DNA of 39,917 bases from CAILHX01 sp036561085 (lineage in GTDB: Bacteria > Pseudomonadota > Gammaproteobacteria > Burkholderiales > Methylophilaceae), in contig DATBPY010000148.1 of assembly GCA_036561085.1 (NCBI GenBank), forward strand, positions 1 through 39,917, given 5' to 3'. A model generated the notes under the pieces. It searched no databases. It worked only from the letters and a program-made list of their open reading frames with translations, and had not been told where the DNA came from. The first letter of the stretch is position 1; the number at the start of each line of letters is the position of its first letter. Shown piece by piece: positions 22,294 to 30,729 of the stretch. The translations under genes and the position numbers were made by a program.

Positions 22294-23691
22294 TTATTGT
22301 TCTATCGGCATCTTGTTGTATGCATCCAATGCCGCGATCTTGTAGGTTTCTGCCAGCGTTGGATAGTTGAAGACGGTGTTCACAAAATATTCCAGCGTAC
22401 CGCCCATCACCAACACTGCCTGGCCGATGTGTATCAACTCCGTCCCTGCCTCGCCTATGATATGCACGCCGAGCAGCTTACGATCTTTCAGGCCGAACAA
22501 TAGCTTTAACAAGCCATCGTCCAGACGCAATATCTGTCCGCGCGCTGTTTCTCTAAAACGTGCAATACCGACTTCATAAGGGATATTAGCGGCGGTGAGT
22601 TCTTGTTCGGTAGCGCCGACCATACTGATTTCCGGGATACTGTAAATGCCGAAAGGAAAGTGGTTGGGCACTGCAGCCACAGATTTGCCAAACGCATGGC
22701 ATGCAGCTACCCGGCCTTGTTCCATCGAAGTGGATGCTAGGCTAGGGAATCCGATAACGTCGCCTACAGCATAGATGTGCGGCACTTCCGTAGCGTAGTT
22801 CGCATCCACTTTGATGCGCCCACGATTATCAGCGGATAGACCGGCATTCTCCAATTTCAACCTTTCCGTGCAACCGACCCGTCCAGCCGCATACATCACT
22901 AGGTTGGACTTGATGATTTTTCCGCTTTCCAGCTTGACTTCGACATCGCCGTCAGCGGTTTTTTTGACTTCTGCGACGGTTTCCCCCAAGCGTAACGTTA
23001 CAGCTCGATGGCGTAAACCATAGGCGAGTTCATCCACAATTTCCTTATCGAGGAATTCCAGCATATTGGGACGTCCGTCTATGATATTCACGTGCACATC
23101 CATGGCGCTGAATATCGAAGCGTATTCCACGCCGATCACACCTGCACCCACAATGGTAAGGCTGCGTGGGATCTTTTTCAGTTTCAGGATGCCATCGCTA
23201 TCAATAATGGTTTCGTCGTCGAAAGGAATGATTTTCGGACGTAATGGCGCGGTGCCGACAGCGATAACAATACGTTCGGACGTATATTTAACGAAGTCGC
23301 CTTCAGGAGTCGCTACTTCAATAGTGTTCGCATCAACGAACGAGCCCCAACCATGGATAGTGGTCACACCATTGCGAGCTAATTGATGCTCGATCACTGT
23401 GACCTCATTGCGAATGGTGATTTCCAGACGCTGCATCAGATCGTCTATGGTGAGATGTTGCTTCAGGCGATAGCTATGCCCGTAGAGTCCGCGTTGGGTC
23501 CATCCCGTCAGGTACAGCACAGCTTCGCGCAGAGTTTTACTGGGAATCGTGCCGGTATGCACGGTAACGCCGCCGATGACGCGGAGACCTTCAATGATCG
23601 CCACGCTTTTACCCAGTTTCGCGGCTTGGATCGCGGCTCTCTTACCGCCAGGTCCGCTACCGATGACGAGGATGTCGAATTGCTGATGCAT
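22294..23691 (-). CDS. sthA: soluble pyridine nucleotide transhydrogenase (Si-specific)
   Basis: SthA (UdhA) is a cytoplasmic FAD flavoprotein that reoxidises NADPH with NAD+. The 465-residue product has the N-terminal FAD motif VIGSGPGGKRAAIQAAKLG, the NAD(P) motif TIVGAGVIGVEYASIF and the second FAD site IYAVGDVIGFPSLAS. In contrast to lipoamide dehydrogenases the redox-active disulfide is missing (GGVTVHTGTIPSKTLREA has Thr where Cys occurs), the feature separating SthA from its relatives. I use the ATG at 23691 because GGAG lies 9 nt upstream; an ATG seven codons earlier has no such signal. It follows envC on the same strand after a 100-bp gap. Confidence 0.93.
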   Translation of the reverse strand: MHQQFDILVIGSGPGGKRAAIQAAKLGKSVAIIEGLRVIGGVTVHTGTIPSKTLREAVLYLTGWTQRGLYGHSYRLKQHLTIDDLMQRLEITIRNEVTVIEHQLARNGVTTIHGWGSFVDANTIEVATPEGDFVKYTSERIVIAVGTAPLRPKIIPFDDETIIDSDGILKLKKIPRSLTIVGAGVIGVEYASIFSAMDVHVNIIDGRPNMLEFLDKEIVDELAYGLRHRAVTLRLGETVAEVKKTADGDVEVKLESGKIIKSNLVMYAAGRVGCTERLKLENAGLSADNRGRIKVDANYATEVPHIYAVGDVIGFPSLASTSMEQGRVAACHAFGKSVAAVPNHFPFGIYSIPEISMVGATEQELTAANIPYEVGIARFRETARGQILRLDDGLLKLLFGLKDRKLLGVHIIGEAGTELIHIGQAVLVMGGTLEYFVNTVFNYPTLAETYKIAALDAYNKMPIEQ

Positions 23692-23791
23692 GTTGCTGTT
23701 CTCCGCTTTCATTGCGTAAATAATGAGCTGCCAGATTACGCAATTCGCATAGTCCTCGCAAGCGACTCCGGGTACTGGTACAAAAGAAAGA

Positions 23792-25045
23792 TTACTTAAC
23801 GACGCACCATGCTAACGGGTCCAGCGGTACGCTTTTGTGACGTAGTTCAAAATACACCCCAGATTCTGGATTGCCGCCGCTATTACCGACAGAGGCAACG
23901 GTATCGCCAGGTTTAACCTCATCGCCTACGCGCTTCAGGAGTGCCTGATTGTTGCCATATAGACTCATATAACCGTCGCCGTGGTCCACGATCAATAAAT
24001 TACCGAATCCGCGCAACCAGTCGGCGAACACCACGCGCCCGCTGGCGATGGAATGAACCTCATTGCCTTCGGATGCCTTGATGAATAGACCTTTCCAGGA
24101 GATGCCGGTCTCTGCCCGGGCCGCACCGAATTTATTGGTGACATCCCCTTTTGTTGGCAGTCTTAGCTTACCGCGCAATGCGGCGAAAACACCGCTGTCC
24201 TGCGTTTCGTCGGGGATGGCATCGTTATGCTGTGTGGATTCCGGTTCGGCCGATGGCGTTGAAACGTTGTTGTCGGATTTCTTCTTTGATTTTTTCGGCG
24301 TTTTGGGAACGATCCTGGCCAGTCGCTCCAGCAGGTCTGAGAGACGTTTTTCGTCGCGCTGTAATTTGGAAATCTCACCGCGCTGCGACTGGATCTTCGC
24401 GGCGAGTTGCTGCATCACGTTCTTATGTTCGGCTTTTTCTTTTTGCAGATCCTGCTTTGCACTTTCTTGCTGCGATTTAAGTTGGGCAACTTCCTTGAGC
24501 GTTGCTTCGGTCTTATCGTTCAGTTCGGCCACATGCCCCAGATTTTTGCGTAACGCCGCGATCATCTTGCTGCGTGCGCTGGCGATATAGCGAAAGTATT
24601 GCAGATTGCGTTCTACCGTATTTGGATCTTTCTGTTCCAGCAAAATACGCAAATAGCCTTGCTCCCCAGCTAGGCGTTGACGGTAGAGCTGCTCTCCCAA
24701 AAGCCGTTGTTGCTCGGCTATGGTGTTTTGCAATACCGATTGCTTCTGGTTAAGGTCATTAAGTGTGGATACATTGGCTTTTTGTTGCTGACGCAGTTCA
24801 AGCAGTTTGAGATTGGCTTCGCTGATCGCCTGCTCGCTTTGCTTCAACGCATCGGCAGCTTCGTCATGGGCACCTTCGTTGTGATCCAATTCCTGCTTCA
24901 GGCTTTCGATACGTTCTTGTAAGTCCTTGAGAGACTCCTTAGACGGTGCATCTTTAGGCGGTGCATTTTTAGCAGGTGCGGCTTGAAGAGTTAGTCCCCA
25001 AACGAGTAATGACAGGCAGAAACCGGTCTTAAATAAACTCAACAA
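23792..25045 (-). CDS. envC: murein hydrolase activator EnvC-type protein
   Basis: EnvC is a periplasmic activator of the N-acetylmuramoyl-L-alanine amidases that split septal peptidoglycan, recruited by FtsEX. The 417-residue precursor has a signal peptide (about residues 1-23), two long coiled-coil stretches (about 38-120 and 165-250), a Ser/Lys-rich linker and a C-terminal LytM/M23 domain (about 300-415). The LytM zinc site is degenerate: the usual H-x3-D is replaced in GISWKGLFIKASEG, as in E. coli EnvC, so it should be an activator rather than a hydrolase. It overlaps gpmI by 17 nt and follows it on the same strand, reproducing the gpmM-envC order of E. coli. Confidence 0.93.
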   Translation of the reverse strand: MLSLFKTGFCLSLLVWGLTLQAAPAKNAPPKDAPSKESLKDLQERIESLKQELDHNEGAHDEAADALKQSEQAISEANLKLLELRQQQKANVSTLNDLNQKQSVLQNTIAEQQRLLGEQLYRQRLAGEQGYLRILLEQKDPNTVERNLQYFRYIASARSKMIAALRKNLGHVAELNDKTEATLKEVAQLKSQQESAKQDLQKEKAEHKNVMQQLAAKIQSQRGEISKLQRDEKRLSDLLERLARIVPKTPKKSKKKSDNNVSTPSAEPESTQHNDAIPDETQDSGVFAALRGKLRLPTKGDVTNKFGAARAETGISWKGLFIKASEGNEVHSIASGRVVFADWLRGFGNLLIVDHGDGYMSLYGNNQALLKRVGDEVKPGDTVASVGNSGGNPESGVYFELRHKSVPLDPLAWCVVK

Positions 25046-26564
25046 GCGATTTCCCCGTCATTTCCGTAGGCTGCGGAACATCCATTAACCGTAGCAGAGT
25101 AGGTGCGATATCCTTAAGCGCGCCGCTTTCGGCTATACGTGCCGGGCGTCCGATATAGATAAACGGCACGAGATTGGTTGTATGTTGAGTGTGCGGTTGA
25201 TGGTGGATGGGGTCATCCATGGCTTCCGCATTGCCATGATCTGCCGTGATGATGATCTCTCCGCCTTTCTGCTGCATTGCAGTGACCACGCGGCCAACAC
25301 AGGTATCCAGAGTTTCAATGGCTTCGATCGCAGCATCCAGATCGCCGGTGTGCCCCACCATGTCGGCATTGGCGAAGTTACAGATGATGGCGTCGTACTT
25401 ACGAGTGGCAATGGCTTCCACTAGTTTGTCGGTGACTTCCGGTGCGCTCATTGCCGGTTGCAGATCGTAAGTGGCGACTTTGGGCGAAGGCACCAGAATA
25501 CGGTCTTCGCCGGGGTAAACGGTTTCCTTGCCGCCATTGAAGAAGAAGGTGACGTGCGGATACTTTTCCGTCTCCGCGATACGCAACTGCTTCAATCCCT
25601 GTCCGGAAATATACTCACCGAAACTATTGTGGATCTCCTCTGGCGCGAATACTACCTTTGCTTGCGGATAGTCATAGCTGTATTGAGTCAGCGTGTAATA
25701 ACCCCCAAGTTTGGGAACGCGCGATCTGACAAAGCCGTCAAACTTGGCATCCAATAACGTAGTGGTCAGTTCACGCGTGCGATCCGAGCGGAAGTTCATG
25801 AACACGACCACATCCCCGTCTTGAACGGTGACTGCTTGCTCCCCAACTGGAATGATGCACGTGGCTTTAACGAATTCATCGTTCTCGTCCCTGGCGTAAG
25901 CTGCTTGCAGCCCGGCTTGCGCACTGCTTGCAGTGAATTCGCCTTGACCTTCCACAATCAACTTGTAAGCGGTCTCTACGCGCTCCCAGCGCTTATCCCT
26001 ATCCATCGCGTAATAGCGGCCGACGATAGATGCGATGCGGCCTGTTCCAAGCTCGGCCATGACATCTTCCATGCGCTTCAGATAGCGCTCAGCGCTTCGC
26101 GGCGGCGTGTCGCGGCCATCTAAGAATGCATGCAGATAGACTTTTTTCAGGCCGGCATCGGCGGCCAGTTTCAATAAGGCCTGCAAATGATTTTCATGAC
26201 TGTGAATGCCCCCATCCGACACTAGCCCAAAAATATGCAGAGCATGATCTTTGGCTTTGGCGACAGCATCTTGCAGTACGGGGTTACGGTAGAAGCTGCC
26301 ATCCAGGATGGAGTTGTTGATGCGATCGAACTCCTGTACCACCATGCGTCCGGCACCCATATTCAGATGGCCGACTTCGGAATTACCCATTTGCCCGTCC
26401 GGTAAACCCACGTAATGCTCAGAGGCATTGATCAGGGTATGCGGATGGCTGCTGAGGATTTTGTCGAAGTTAGGCTTGCGGGCCCGTGCAATGGCATTGT
26501 CCGGGGTGTCGTCTCCGTGGCCGAAGCCATCGAGAATGATCAATAATACGGGTGTGGTTGACAT
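25029..26564 (-). CDS. gpmI: 2,3-bisphosphoglycerate-independent phosphoglycerate mutase
   Basis: GpmI interconverts 3- and 2-phosphoglycerate in glycolysis and gluconeogenesis, using two Mn ions and a phosphoserine intermediate. The 511-residue product matches the family length. It begins VLLIILDGFGHG (metal-binding Asp12) and has the catalytic serine in GQMGNSEVGHLNMGAG (Ser62), the insert domain with HAFLDGRDTPPRSA, and the C-terminal metal sites NFANADMVGHTGD and ITADHGNAEAM. Its end overlaps envC. It is divergent from grxC, which has its own promoter in the 90-bp gap. Confidence 0.97.
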   Translation of the reverse strand: MSTTPVLLIILDGFGHGDDTPDNAIARARKPNFDKILSSHPHTLINASEHYVGLPDGQMGNSEVGHLNMGAGRMVVQEFDRINNSILDGSFYRNPVLQDAVAKAKDHALHIFGLVSDGGIHSHENHLQALLKLAADAGLKKVYLHAFLDGRDTPPRSAERYLKRMEDVMAELGTGRIASIVGRYYAMDRDKRWERVETAYKLIVEGQGEFTASSAQAGLQAAYARDENDEFVKATCIIPVGEQAVTVQDGDVVVFMNFRSDRTRELTTTLLDAKFDGFVRSRVPKLGGYYTLTQYSYDYPQAKVVFAPEEIHNSFGEYISGQGLKQLRIAETEKYPHVTFFFNGGKETVYPGEDRILVPSPKVATYDLQPAMSAPEVTDKLVEAIATRKYDAIICNFANADMVGHTGDLDAAIEAIETLDTCVGRVVTAMQQKGGEIIITADHGNAEAMDDPIHHQPHTQHTTNLVPFIYIGRPARIAESGALKDIAPTLLRLMDVPQPTEMTGKSLVEFI

Positions 26565-26585
26565 GGTATGGCTTACAATCTGCTA

Positions 26586-26613
26586 TTGAATTAAACGAAT
26601 CTATTACTATATT
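26586..26613 (+). promoter_or_regulatory. sigma-70-like promoter of grxC
   Basis: TTGAAT (26586-26591) and TATATT (26608-26613) are separated by 16 bp. The grxC ATG is 42 bp downstream. No clear Shine-Dalgarno site precedes grxC. Confidence 0.5.
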
Positions 26614-26654
26614 AGAACACTCAGCCAAATTTTTGCGGGACTTTAAACAATTTC

Positions 26655-26912
26655 ATGTCAGAAATCACTATGTATTCCACAGCCGTTTGCCCTTATTGCA
26701 TCAATGCAGAGAGGTTGCTGCGCAGCAAAGGCGTGACCGAGATCAACAAGGTTCGCGTCGATCTCGAACCTGAAAAACGGGTGGAAATGATGCAGCGCAC
26801 GGGTAAGCGCACAGTACCTCAGATTTATATCGGCGAACATTATGTCGGCGGATTCCAGGAATTGTACGCATTGGACAAAGCCGGAGAGCTTAACGAGCTA
26901 TTGGCCGTTTAA
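26655..26912 (+). CDS. grxC: glutaredoxin 3
   Basis: An 85-residue glutaredoxin with the active-site CPYC (Cys12 and Cys15), the cis-proline TVPQIYI and the glutathione-binding GGFQELYALDKAGEL. It reduces protein disulfides and glutathione-mixed disulfides with glutathione in the cytoplasm. It precedes secB, as in the conserved grxC-secB-gpsA cluster, but a terminator separates it from secB here. Confidence 0.96.
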   Translation: MSEITMYSTAVCPYCINAERLLRSKGVTEINKVRVDLEPEKRVEMMQRTGKRTVPQIYIGEHYVGGFQELYALDKAGELNELLAV

Positions 26913-26932
26913 TTGTCATATTCAAACTAACT

Positions 26933-26960
26933 ACAAGCGGCTAAAATGCCGCTTGTTTTT
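26933..26960 (+). terminator. rho-independent terminator after grxC
   Basis: ACAAGCGGC pairs with GCCGCTTGT (9 bp) around TAAAAT, followed by a T-run to 26960. It ends grxC before secB. Confidence 0.9.
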
Positions 26961-27012
26961 ATCTAACGAATTTCTCACTAATAGATATTGATCCATCACA
27001 CAGGAAATCATC

Positions 27013-27501
27013 ATGGCCGAAGAAAATCAGCAGGCAAATCCTCAGGAAACCGCGCAATCCGTATTCAATATTGAAAAAATCTACGTAAAGGATTTGTCGC
27101 TGGAGATTCCCAATGCACCGCAAGTCTTTTTGCAAAAAGACGCTCCGCAAGTGAGCATAGAGTTGCAAAACAAGGCGAGCATGGTGGATGACGGCATTTA
27201 TGATGTCGTGTTGACCATTACTGTAACTGCCAAAATTGAAGATAAAGTGGCATTTCTGGTGGAAGTGGCGCAAGCCGGTATCTTTCAAGTACGCAACGTG
27301 CCGCAAGAGGCGATTGACGGACTCATGAGCGTGACTTGTGCCAATATTCTTTTCCCTTACGCTCGCGAAGCGGTGTCGGATATGGTGACTCGTGCAGGTT
27401 TCCCGCCGGTAGTGCTTAACCCGATCAATTTCGAAGCGATCTTCATGCAGCAGAAACAGCAACAAGAGGCTGCACCGCAGGCGCCTTCGCAACTTAATTA
27501 A
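27013..27501 (+). CDS. secB: protein-export chaperone SecB
   Basis: SecB is the tetrameric cytoplasmic chaperone that holds preproteins unfolded and hands them to SecA. The 162-residue product shows FNIEKIYVKDLSLEIPNAP, the peptide-groove region and NPINFEAIFMQQ near the acidic/glutamine-rich C-terminus. AGGAAA precedes the ATG. gpsA begins one base after its stop codon, so the two are coupled. Exported clients encoded in this window would include the porin and PstS. Confidence 0.97.
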   Translation: MAEENQQANPQETAQSVFNIEKIYVKDLSLEIPNAPQVFLQKDAPQVSIELQNKASMVDDGIYDVVLTITVTAKIEDKVAFLVEVAQAGIFQVRNVPQEAIDGLMSVTCANILFPYAREAVSDMVTRAGFPPVVLNPINFEAIFMQQKQQQEAAPQAPSQLN

Positions 27502-27502
27502 A

Positions 27503-28489
27503 ATGAAAGTAGCCGTTCTCGGGGCCGGTGCATGGGGTACGGCTCTCGCTATCCAGATCGCGCGTGAGCATCAAGTATTGTTGTGGACGCGCAATCAGGA
27601 TCATTTGCAGGAGATGCGCCAAACGCGGATGAACCGACGCTATTTGGGCGATTTCCCCTTTGCGGATTCCTTGCAGATCGAATCGGACTTCAATACAGCG
27701 ATCCGCGATGCAGATATCATTCTGGCAGCTGTTCCTACGAATGGTTTACGCGAAACGTTACGTAACATCCGTTTGGTCGGCGGCAACAAACCTGTGGTTT
27801 GGGCATGTAAGGGGTTGGAAGCATCCAGCGCCAAGTTATTGTACGAAGTAGCGCAAGAAGAACTGGCCGCCGATGCACCGTGGGGCATATTGTCAGGCCC
27901 CAGTTTCGCCGAGGAAGTAGCGCAAGGCTCGCCTACGGCAATCACCGTGGCATCCAGCGATGAAAATCTGGCGCATGATTTCGCGACCGCCTTGCATGGC
28001 GGCAATCTGCGTGTCTATCACACCACCGATGTCATCGGTGTCGCCGTCGGCGGCGCGCTGAAAAACGTCATCGCCATCGCTTCCGGCATCTCCGATGGGA
28101 TGGGTTTCGGCCTGAATGCGCGTGCCGCTTTATTGACGCGCGGCCTGGCCGAGATCACCCGTTTCGGCGTAGCGCTGGGCGGTAAAGCTGAGACGCTGAT
28201 GGGCTTGGCAGGCGCCGGTGACTTGATTCTGACTGCAACCGGTAATTTGTCGCGTAACTACAAAGTCGGTCTGCATCTTGCGAAAGGCGAAACTCTGGAA
28301 CAGATACTAGCAGCACTGGGTCACGTAGCCGAAGGCGTAAGTACAGCACGCGAGGTGGGACGCCGTGCCGCTACCATGGGCGTGGAAATGCCCATCACCA
28401 ACCAGGTCAACCGGGTCATCTCCGAAGGCCTGTCGCCCAGAACCGCTGTGGAAAACCTGCTGGGGCGCGAGCAAAAGCCGGAGAATTAA
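27503..28489 (+). CDS. gpsA: glycerol-3-phosphate dehydrogenase [NAD(P)+]
   Basis: GpsA reduces dihydroxyacetone phosphate to sn-glycerol-3-phosphate, the backbone of phospholipids. The 328-residue product has the dinucleotide motif GAGAWGT (7-13) and the catalytic region GGALKNVIAIASGISDGMGF with the conserved Lys, followed by NARAALLTRGLAEI and GLAGAGDLILT. It follows secB with a 1-nt gap and meets trmL tail to tail with a 4-nt overlap. Confidence 0.97.
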   Translation: MKVAVLGAGAWGTALAIQIAREHQVLLWTRNQDHLQEMRQTRMNRRYLGDFPFADSLQIESDFNTAIRDADIILAAVPTNGLRETLRNIRLVGGNKPVVWACKGLEASSAKLLYEVAQEELAADAPWGILSGPSFAEEVAQGSPTAITVASSDENLAHDFATALHGGNLRVYHTTDVIGVAVGGALKNVIAIASGISDGMGFGLNARAALLTRGLAEITRFGVALGGKAETLMGLAGAGDLILTATGNLSRNYKVGLHLAKGETLEQILAALGHVAEGVSTAREVGRRAATMGVEMPITNQVNRVISEGLSPRTAVENLLGREQKPEN

Positions 28490-28950
28490 GCTCCTCCGCT
28501 GAAGCCTAGCTGTCTCCAGGCTTCGTATACCAACACCGCTGCCGTATTAGAAAGATTCAAGCTTCTACTATTGGCCTGCATGGGCAAGCGCAATCTTCTC
28601 TCCGGCGCAAAACTTTCCAGTATGTCTTGAGGCAACCCACGAGTTTCCGGGCCTAATACAAAGCTATCGCCTGCAGCGTATTCAATACGATCATACTGTG
28701 TCGAGCCGCGCGTACTGACCGCGAAAATCCTGCTGCCTGCGAGTGTAGCCAGACAATCCTCCCAGTTCTCGTGCACTTTCATCTCGGCATATTCGTGATA
28801 ATCCAACCCAGCGCGCCGCAGTTTTTTATCCTCCAGCGGGAACCCCAACGGCTTCACCAAGTGCAGAGCCACGCCTGTATTAGCGCACAGGCGGATGATA
28901 TTGCCGGTGTTCGGTGGAATCTCGGGTTGGAAAAGAATTAAATTAAACAT
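28486..28950 (-). CDS. trmL: tRNA (cytidine(34)-2'-O)-methyltransferase TrmL
   Basis: TrmL is a SPOUT-fold methyltransferase that 2'-O-methylates the wobble base of tRNA-Leu isoacceptors. The 154-residue product begins FNLILFQPEIPPNTGNIIRL and contains the trefoil-knot SAM-binding segments FVLGPETRGLP and NSRSLNLSNTAAVLVYEAW. It overlaps comF by 8 nt at its 5' end, so it is probably translated from the comF transcript, and gpsA by 4 nt at its 3' end. In E. coli it also neighbours gpsA (with cysE between). Confidence 0.95.
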   Translation of the reverse strand: MFNLILFQPEIPPNTGNIIRLCANTGVALHLVKPLGFPLEDKKLRRAGLDYHEYAEMKVHENWEDCLATLAGSRIFAVSTRGSTQYDRIEYAAGDSFVLGPETRGLPQDILESFAPERRLRLPMQANSRSLNLSNTAAVLVYEAWRQLGFSGGA

Positions 28951-29695
28951 GAGGTAAGGTGCGCGCGACGACCCAGCATTCTACCCTCGTAGCGCCAGCT
29001 TTCTTTAGGGTTTTTGCCAGTTCATTGAGGCTGGCACCGCTGGTCATGATGTCGTCTACCACAGCGATGCGCTTGCCACGTAGGTTGATGTTTGCAGTAT
29101 CGTTTACTGCAAATACGCCTTTCACGTTCTTTGCCCGCTTGTTTAACGGCAGGCTGGCCTGAGGTTCTCCATGACGCAAACGAATTACGCTGTTCGTCGA
29201 TAGTTGACATGATGTATGGCGAACAATACGGCGACTTATTTCCATGGCTTGATTGAAGCCGCGTTCCTGTAATCGTTGCGGATGTAGGGGCATGGGAATC
29301 AATAAATCGGGCAAGTCGTGGTGTTCGAGCGAGCTCATGAGGCCATTGGCAGCGATTTCAGCTACGCTGAGCTCGCCTCTATATTTCAGCGCTCTAAGCA
29401 ACGCATCCATAGGAAATACAAAATTGAAAGCGGCGATGGTGGCATCGAAAGCAGGCGGGTGCTGCAAACAGCTGCCGCAAATTTCAGCGTTGAAGGTGGG
29501 TAATGCGCACACTGGGCAACTCGCTTTGGAGAGAGCTGGCAGGTCATGCAGGCAAGCATTGCATAAGGGTTTATTACCGCTACCTTCATCGCATAGCAGG
29601 CAACGTTGCGGTAGCAGTGTTTGAATGATTTTTAAGCAGTTGTCAAAAAATTGCATGTGTTTTAATTGACTAATACAATAGAGCCCGTGATTCAT
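28943..29695 (-). CDS. comF: ComF family phosphoribosyltransferase-like protein
   Basis: A protein of up to 250 residues with an N-terminal cysteine-rich zinc-finger region (CLLCDE, CNAC, CPVC, CGSC) and a C-terminal phosphoribosyltransferase fold with the PRPP motif IAVVDDIMTSGASLNEL. ComF proteins take part in DNA uptake and processing in competent bacteria, but their reaction is not known. The start is uncertain: ATG 29695 is embedded in a minus-strand TATAAT (29699-29694), so if that is the promoter, translation would begin at Met14 (29656). comF and trmL overlap. It is divergent from bioB, a common arrangement in proteobacteria. Confidence 0.88.
   Translation of the reverse strand: MNHGLYCISQLKHMQFFDNCLKIIQTLLPQRCLLCDEGSGNKPLCNACLHDLPALSKASCPVCALPTFNAEICGSCLQHPPAFDATIAAFNFVFPMDALLRALKYRGELSVAEIAANGLMSSLEHHDLPDLLIPMPLHPQRLQERGFNQAMEISRRIVRHTSCQLSTNSVIRLRHGEPQASLPLNKRAKNVKGVFAVNDTANINLRGKRIAVVDDIMTSGASLNELAKTLKKAGATRVECWVVARTLPHV
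29651..29679 (+). promoter_or_regulatory. candidate promoter of the bio operon
   Basis: TTGCAT (29651-29656) and TACAAT (29674-29679, 5/6 to the -10 consensus) are separated by 17 bp, 33 bp before the bioB ATG. No BirA-type operator (long TTGTAAACC/GGTTTACAA dyad) is seen. Confidence 0.4.
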
Positions 29696-29712
29696 TATAG
29701 AGAATTAATGCC

Positions 29713-30702
29713 ATGAACAACGTTTCCGATCTTCCTATAGACCAGAAAACAAACTATCAAACCGCACAAAAGTGGAGTGTGGCTGATATCGTCGCTCTCT
29801 TCGATATGCCGTTTTCCGATTTGATACATCGTGCCCAGACTATACATCGTCAGCATTTCGATCCCAACGAAGTTCAAGTAAGTACCTTGCTATCCATCAA
29901 AACCGGCGGTTGCCCTGAGGATTGTGGTTATTGCCCGCAAGCTGCGCGCTACCACACCGGCGTCGAGAACGAAGACCTGATGGCCTTGGATGATGTGATC
30001 GCCGCTGCTCGCAATGCCAAAGAAAAAGGCGCCAGCCGTTTTTGCATGGGTGCTGCCTGGCGCGGCCCTAAGCAAAAAGATCTGGAGCCGGTGATGAAAA
30101 TGATCGCCGAAGTGAAAGCAATGGGTTTGGAAACCTGTGCCACATTGGGCATGCTCAAGGAAGGCCAGGCGGAGCAATTAAAAGAGGCCGGCCTGGATTA
30201 TTACAACCACAATCTTGATACCGCGCCGGAGTTCTATGGTGAGGTGATTAGCACCCGTACTTATCAGGACCGGCTGGATACATTGGAACAGGTACGCGAG
30301 GCGGGGATGAACGTATGCTGCGGCGGTATCGTAGGTATGGGAGAGTCAAGAAACCAGCGCGCCGGTTTGATCGCTCAGCTGGCAAACATGGCAACACCGC
30401 CTGAATCTGTGCCCATCAATCTGTTGACGCAAGTCGAAGGCACACCATTATGCGGTACTGAACCGCTGGATGACTTTGAGTTCATCCGTACCGTGGCGGC
30501 TGCACGCATCACCATGCCGGCCTCTCATGTGAGATTGTCCGCCGGACGCAGCCAGATGAGCGATACCATGCAGGCCCTATGCTTCATCGCAGGGGCTAAT
30601 TCGATCTTCTACGGCGAGAAATTGCTGACCACAGGTAATCCGGACACTGATGCCGACCAGGAATTATTCGACAAACTGGGCATACGTCCGGAAGGGGTTT
30701 GA
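29713..30702 (+). CDS. bioB: biotin synthase
   Basis: BioB is the radical-SAM enzyme that inserts sulfur into dethiobiotin to form biotin. The 329-residue product has the [4Fe-4S] motif CPEDCGYC (Cys67, Cys71, Cys74). It also carries the residues that hold the [2Fe-2S] sulfur donor: RFCMGAAWR, ETCATLGML, NVCCGGIVGMGE and the Arg in HVRLSAGRSQM. It is the first gene of bioB-F-H-C-D, a full set for pimeloyl-ACP formation and ring assembly except bioA, which is not in the window. Confidence 0.98.
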   Translation: MNNVSDLPIDQKTNYQTAQKWSVADIVALFDMPFSDLIHRAQTIHRQHFDPNEVQVSTLLSIKTGGCPEDCGYCPQAARYHTGVENEDLMALDDVIAAARNAKEKGASRFCMGAAWRGPKQKDLEPVMKMIAEVKAMGLETCATLGMLKEGQAEQLKEAGLDYYNHNLDTAPEFYGEVISTRTYQDRLDTLEQVREAGMNVCCGGIVGMGESRNQRAGLIAQLANMATPPESVPINLLTQVEGTPLCGTEPLDDFEFIRTVAAARITMPASHVRLSAGRSQMSDTMQALCFIAGANSIFYGEKLLTTGNPDTDADQELFDKLGIRPEGV

Positions 30703-30729
30703 CCCTCCGTTCGGTCGCGGCTAATTTCG

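Noticed and set aside
23692..23791. Possible tRNA-like sequence between envC and sthA
   Set aside because: No acceptor or T-arm pairing could be drawn; it appears to be a plain spacer.
26914..26922. TGTCATA between grxC and secB
   Set aside because: A single half-site with no neighbour at 11-bp phase; taken as chance.
29641..29712. BirA operator upstream of bioB
   Set aside because: No long TTGTAAACC/GGTTTACAA dyad or BioR-type palindrome is present in the comF-bioB gap.
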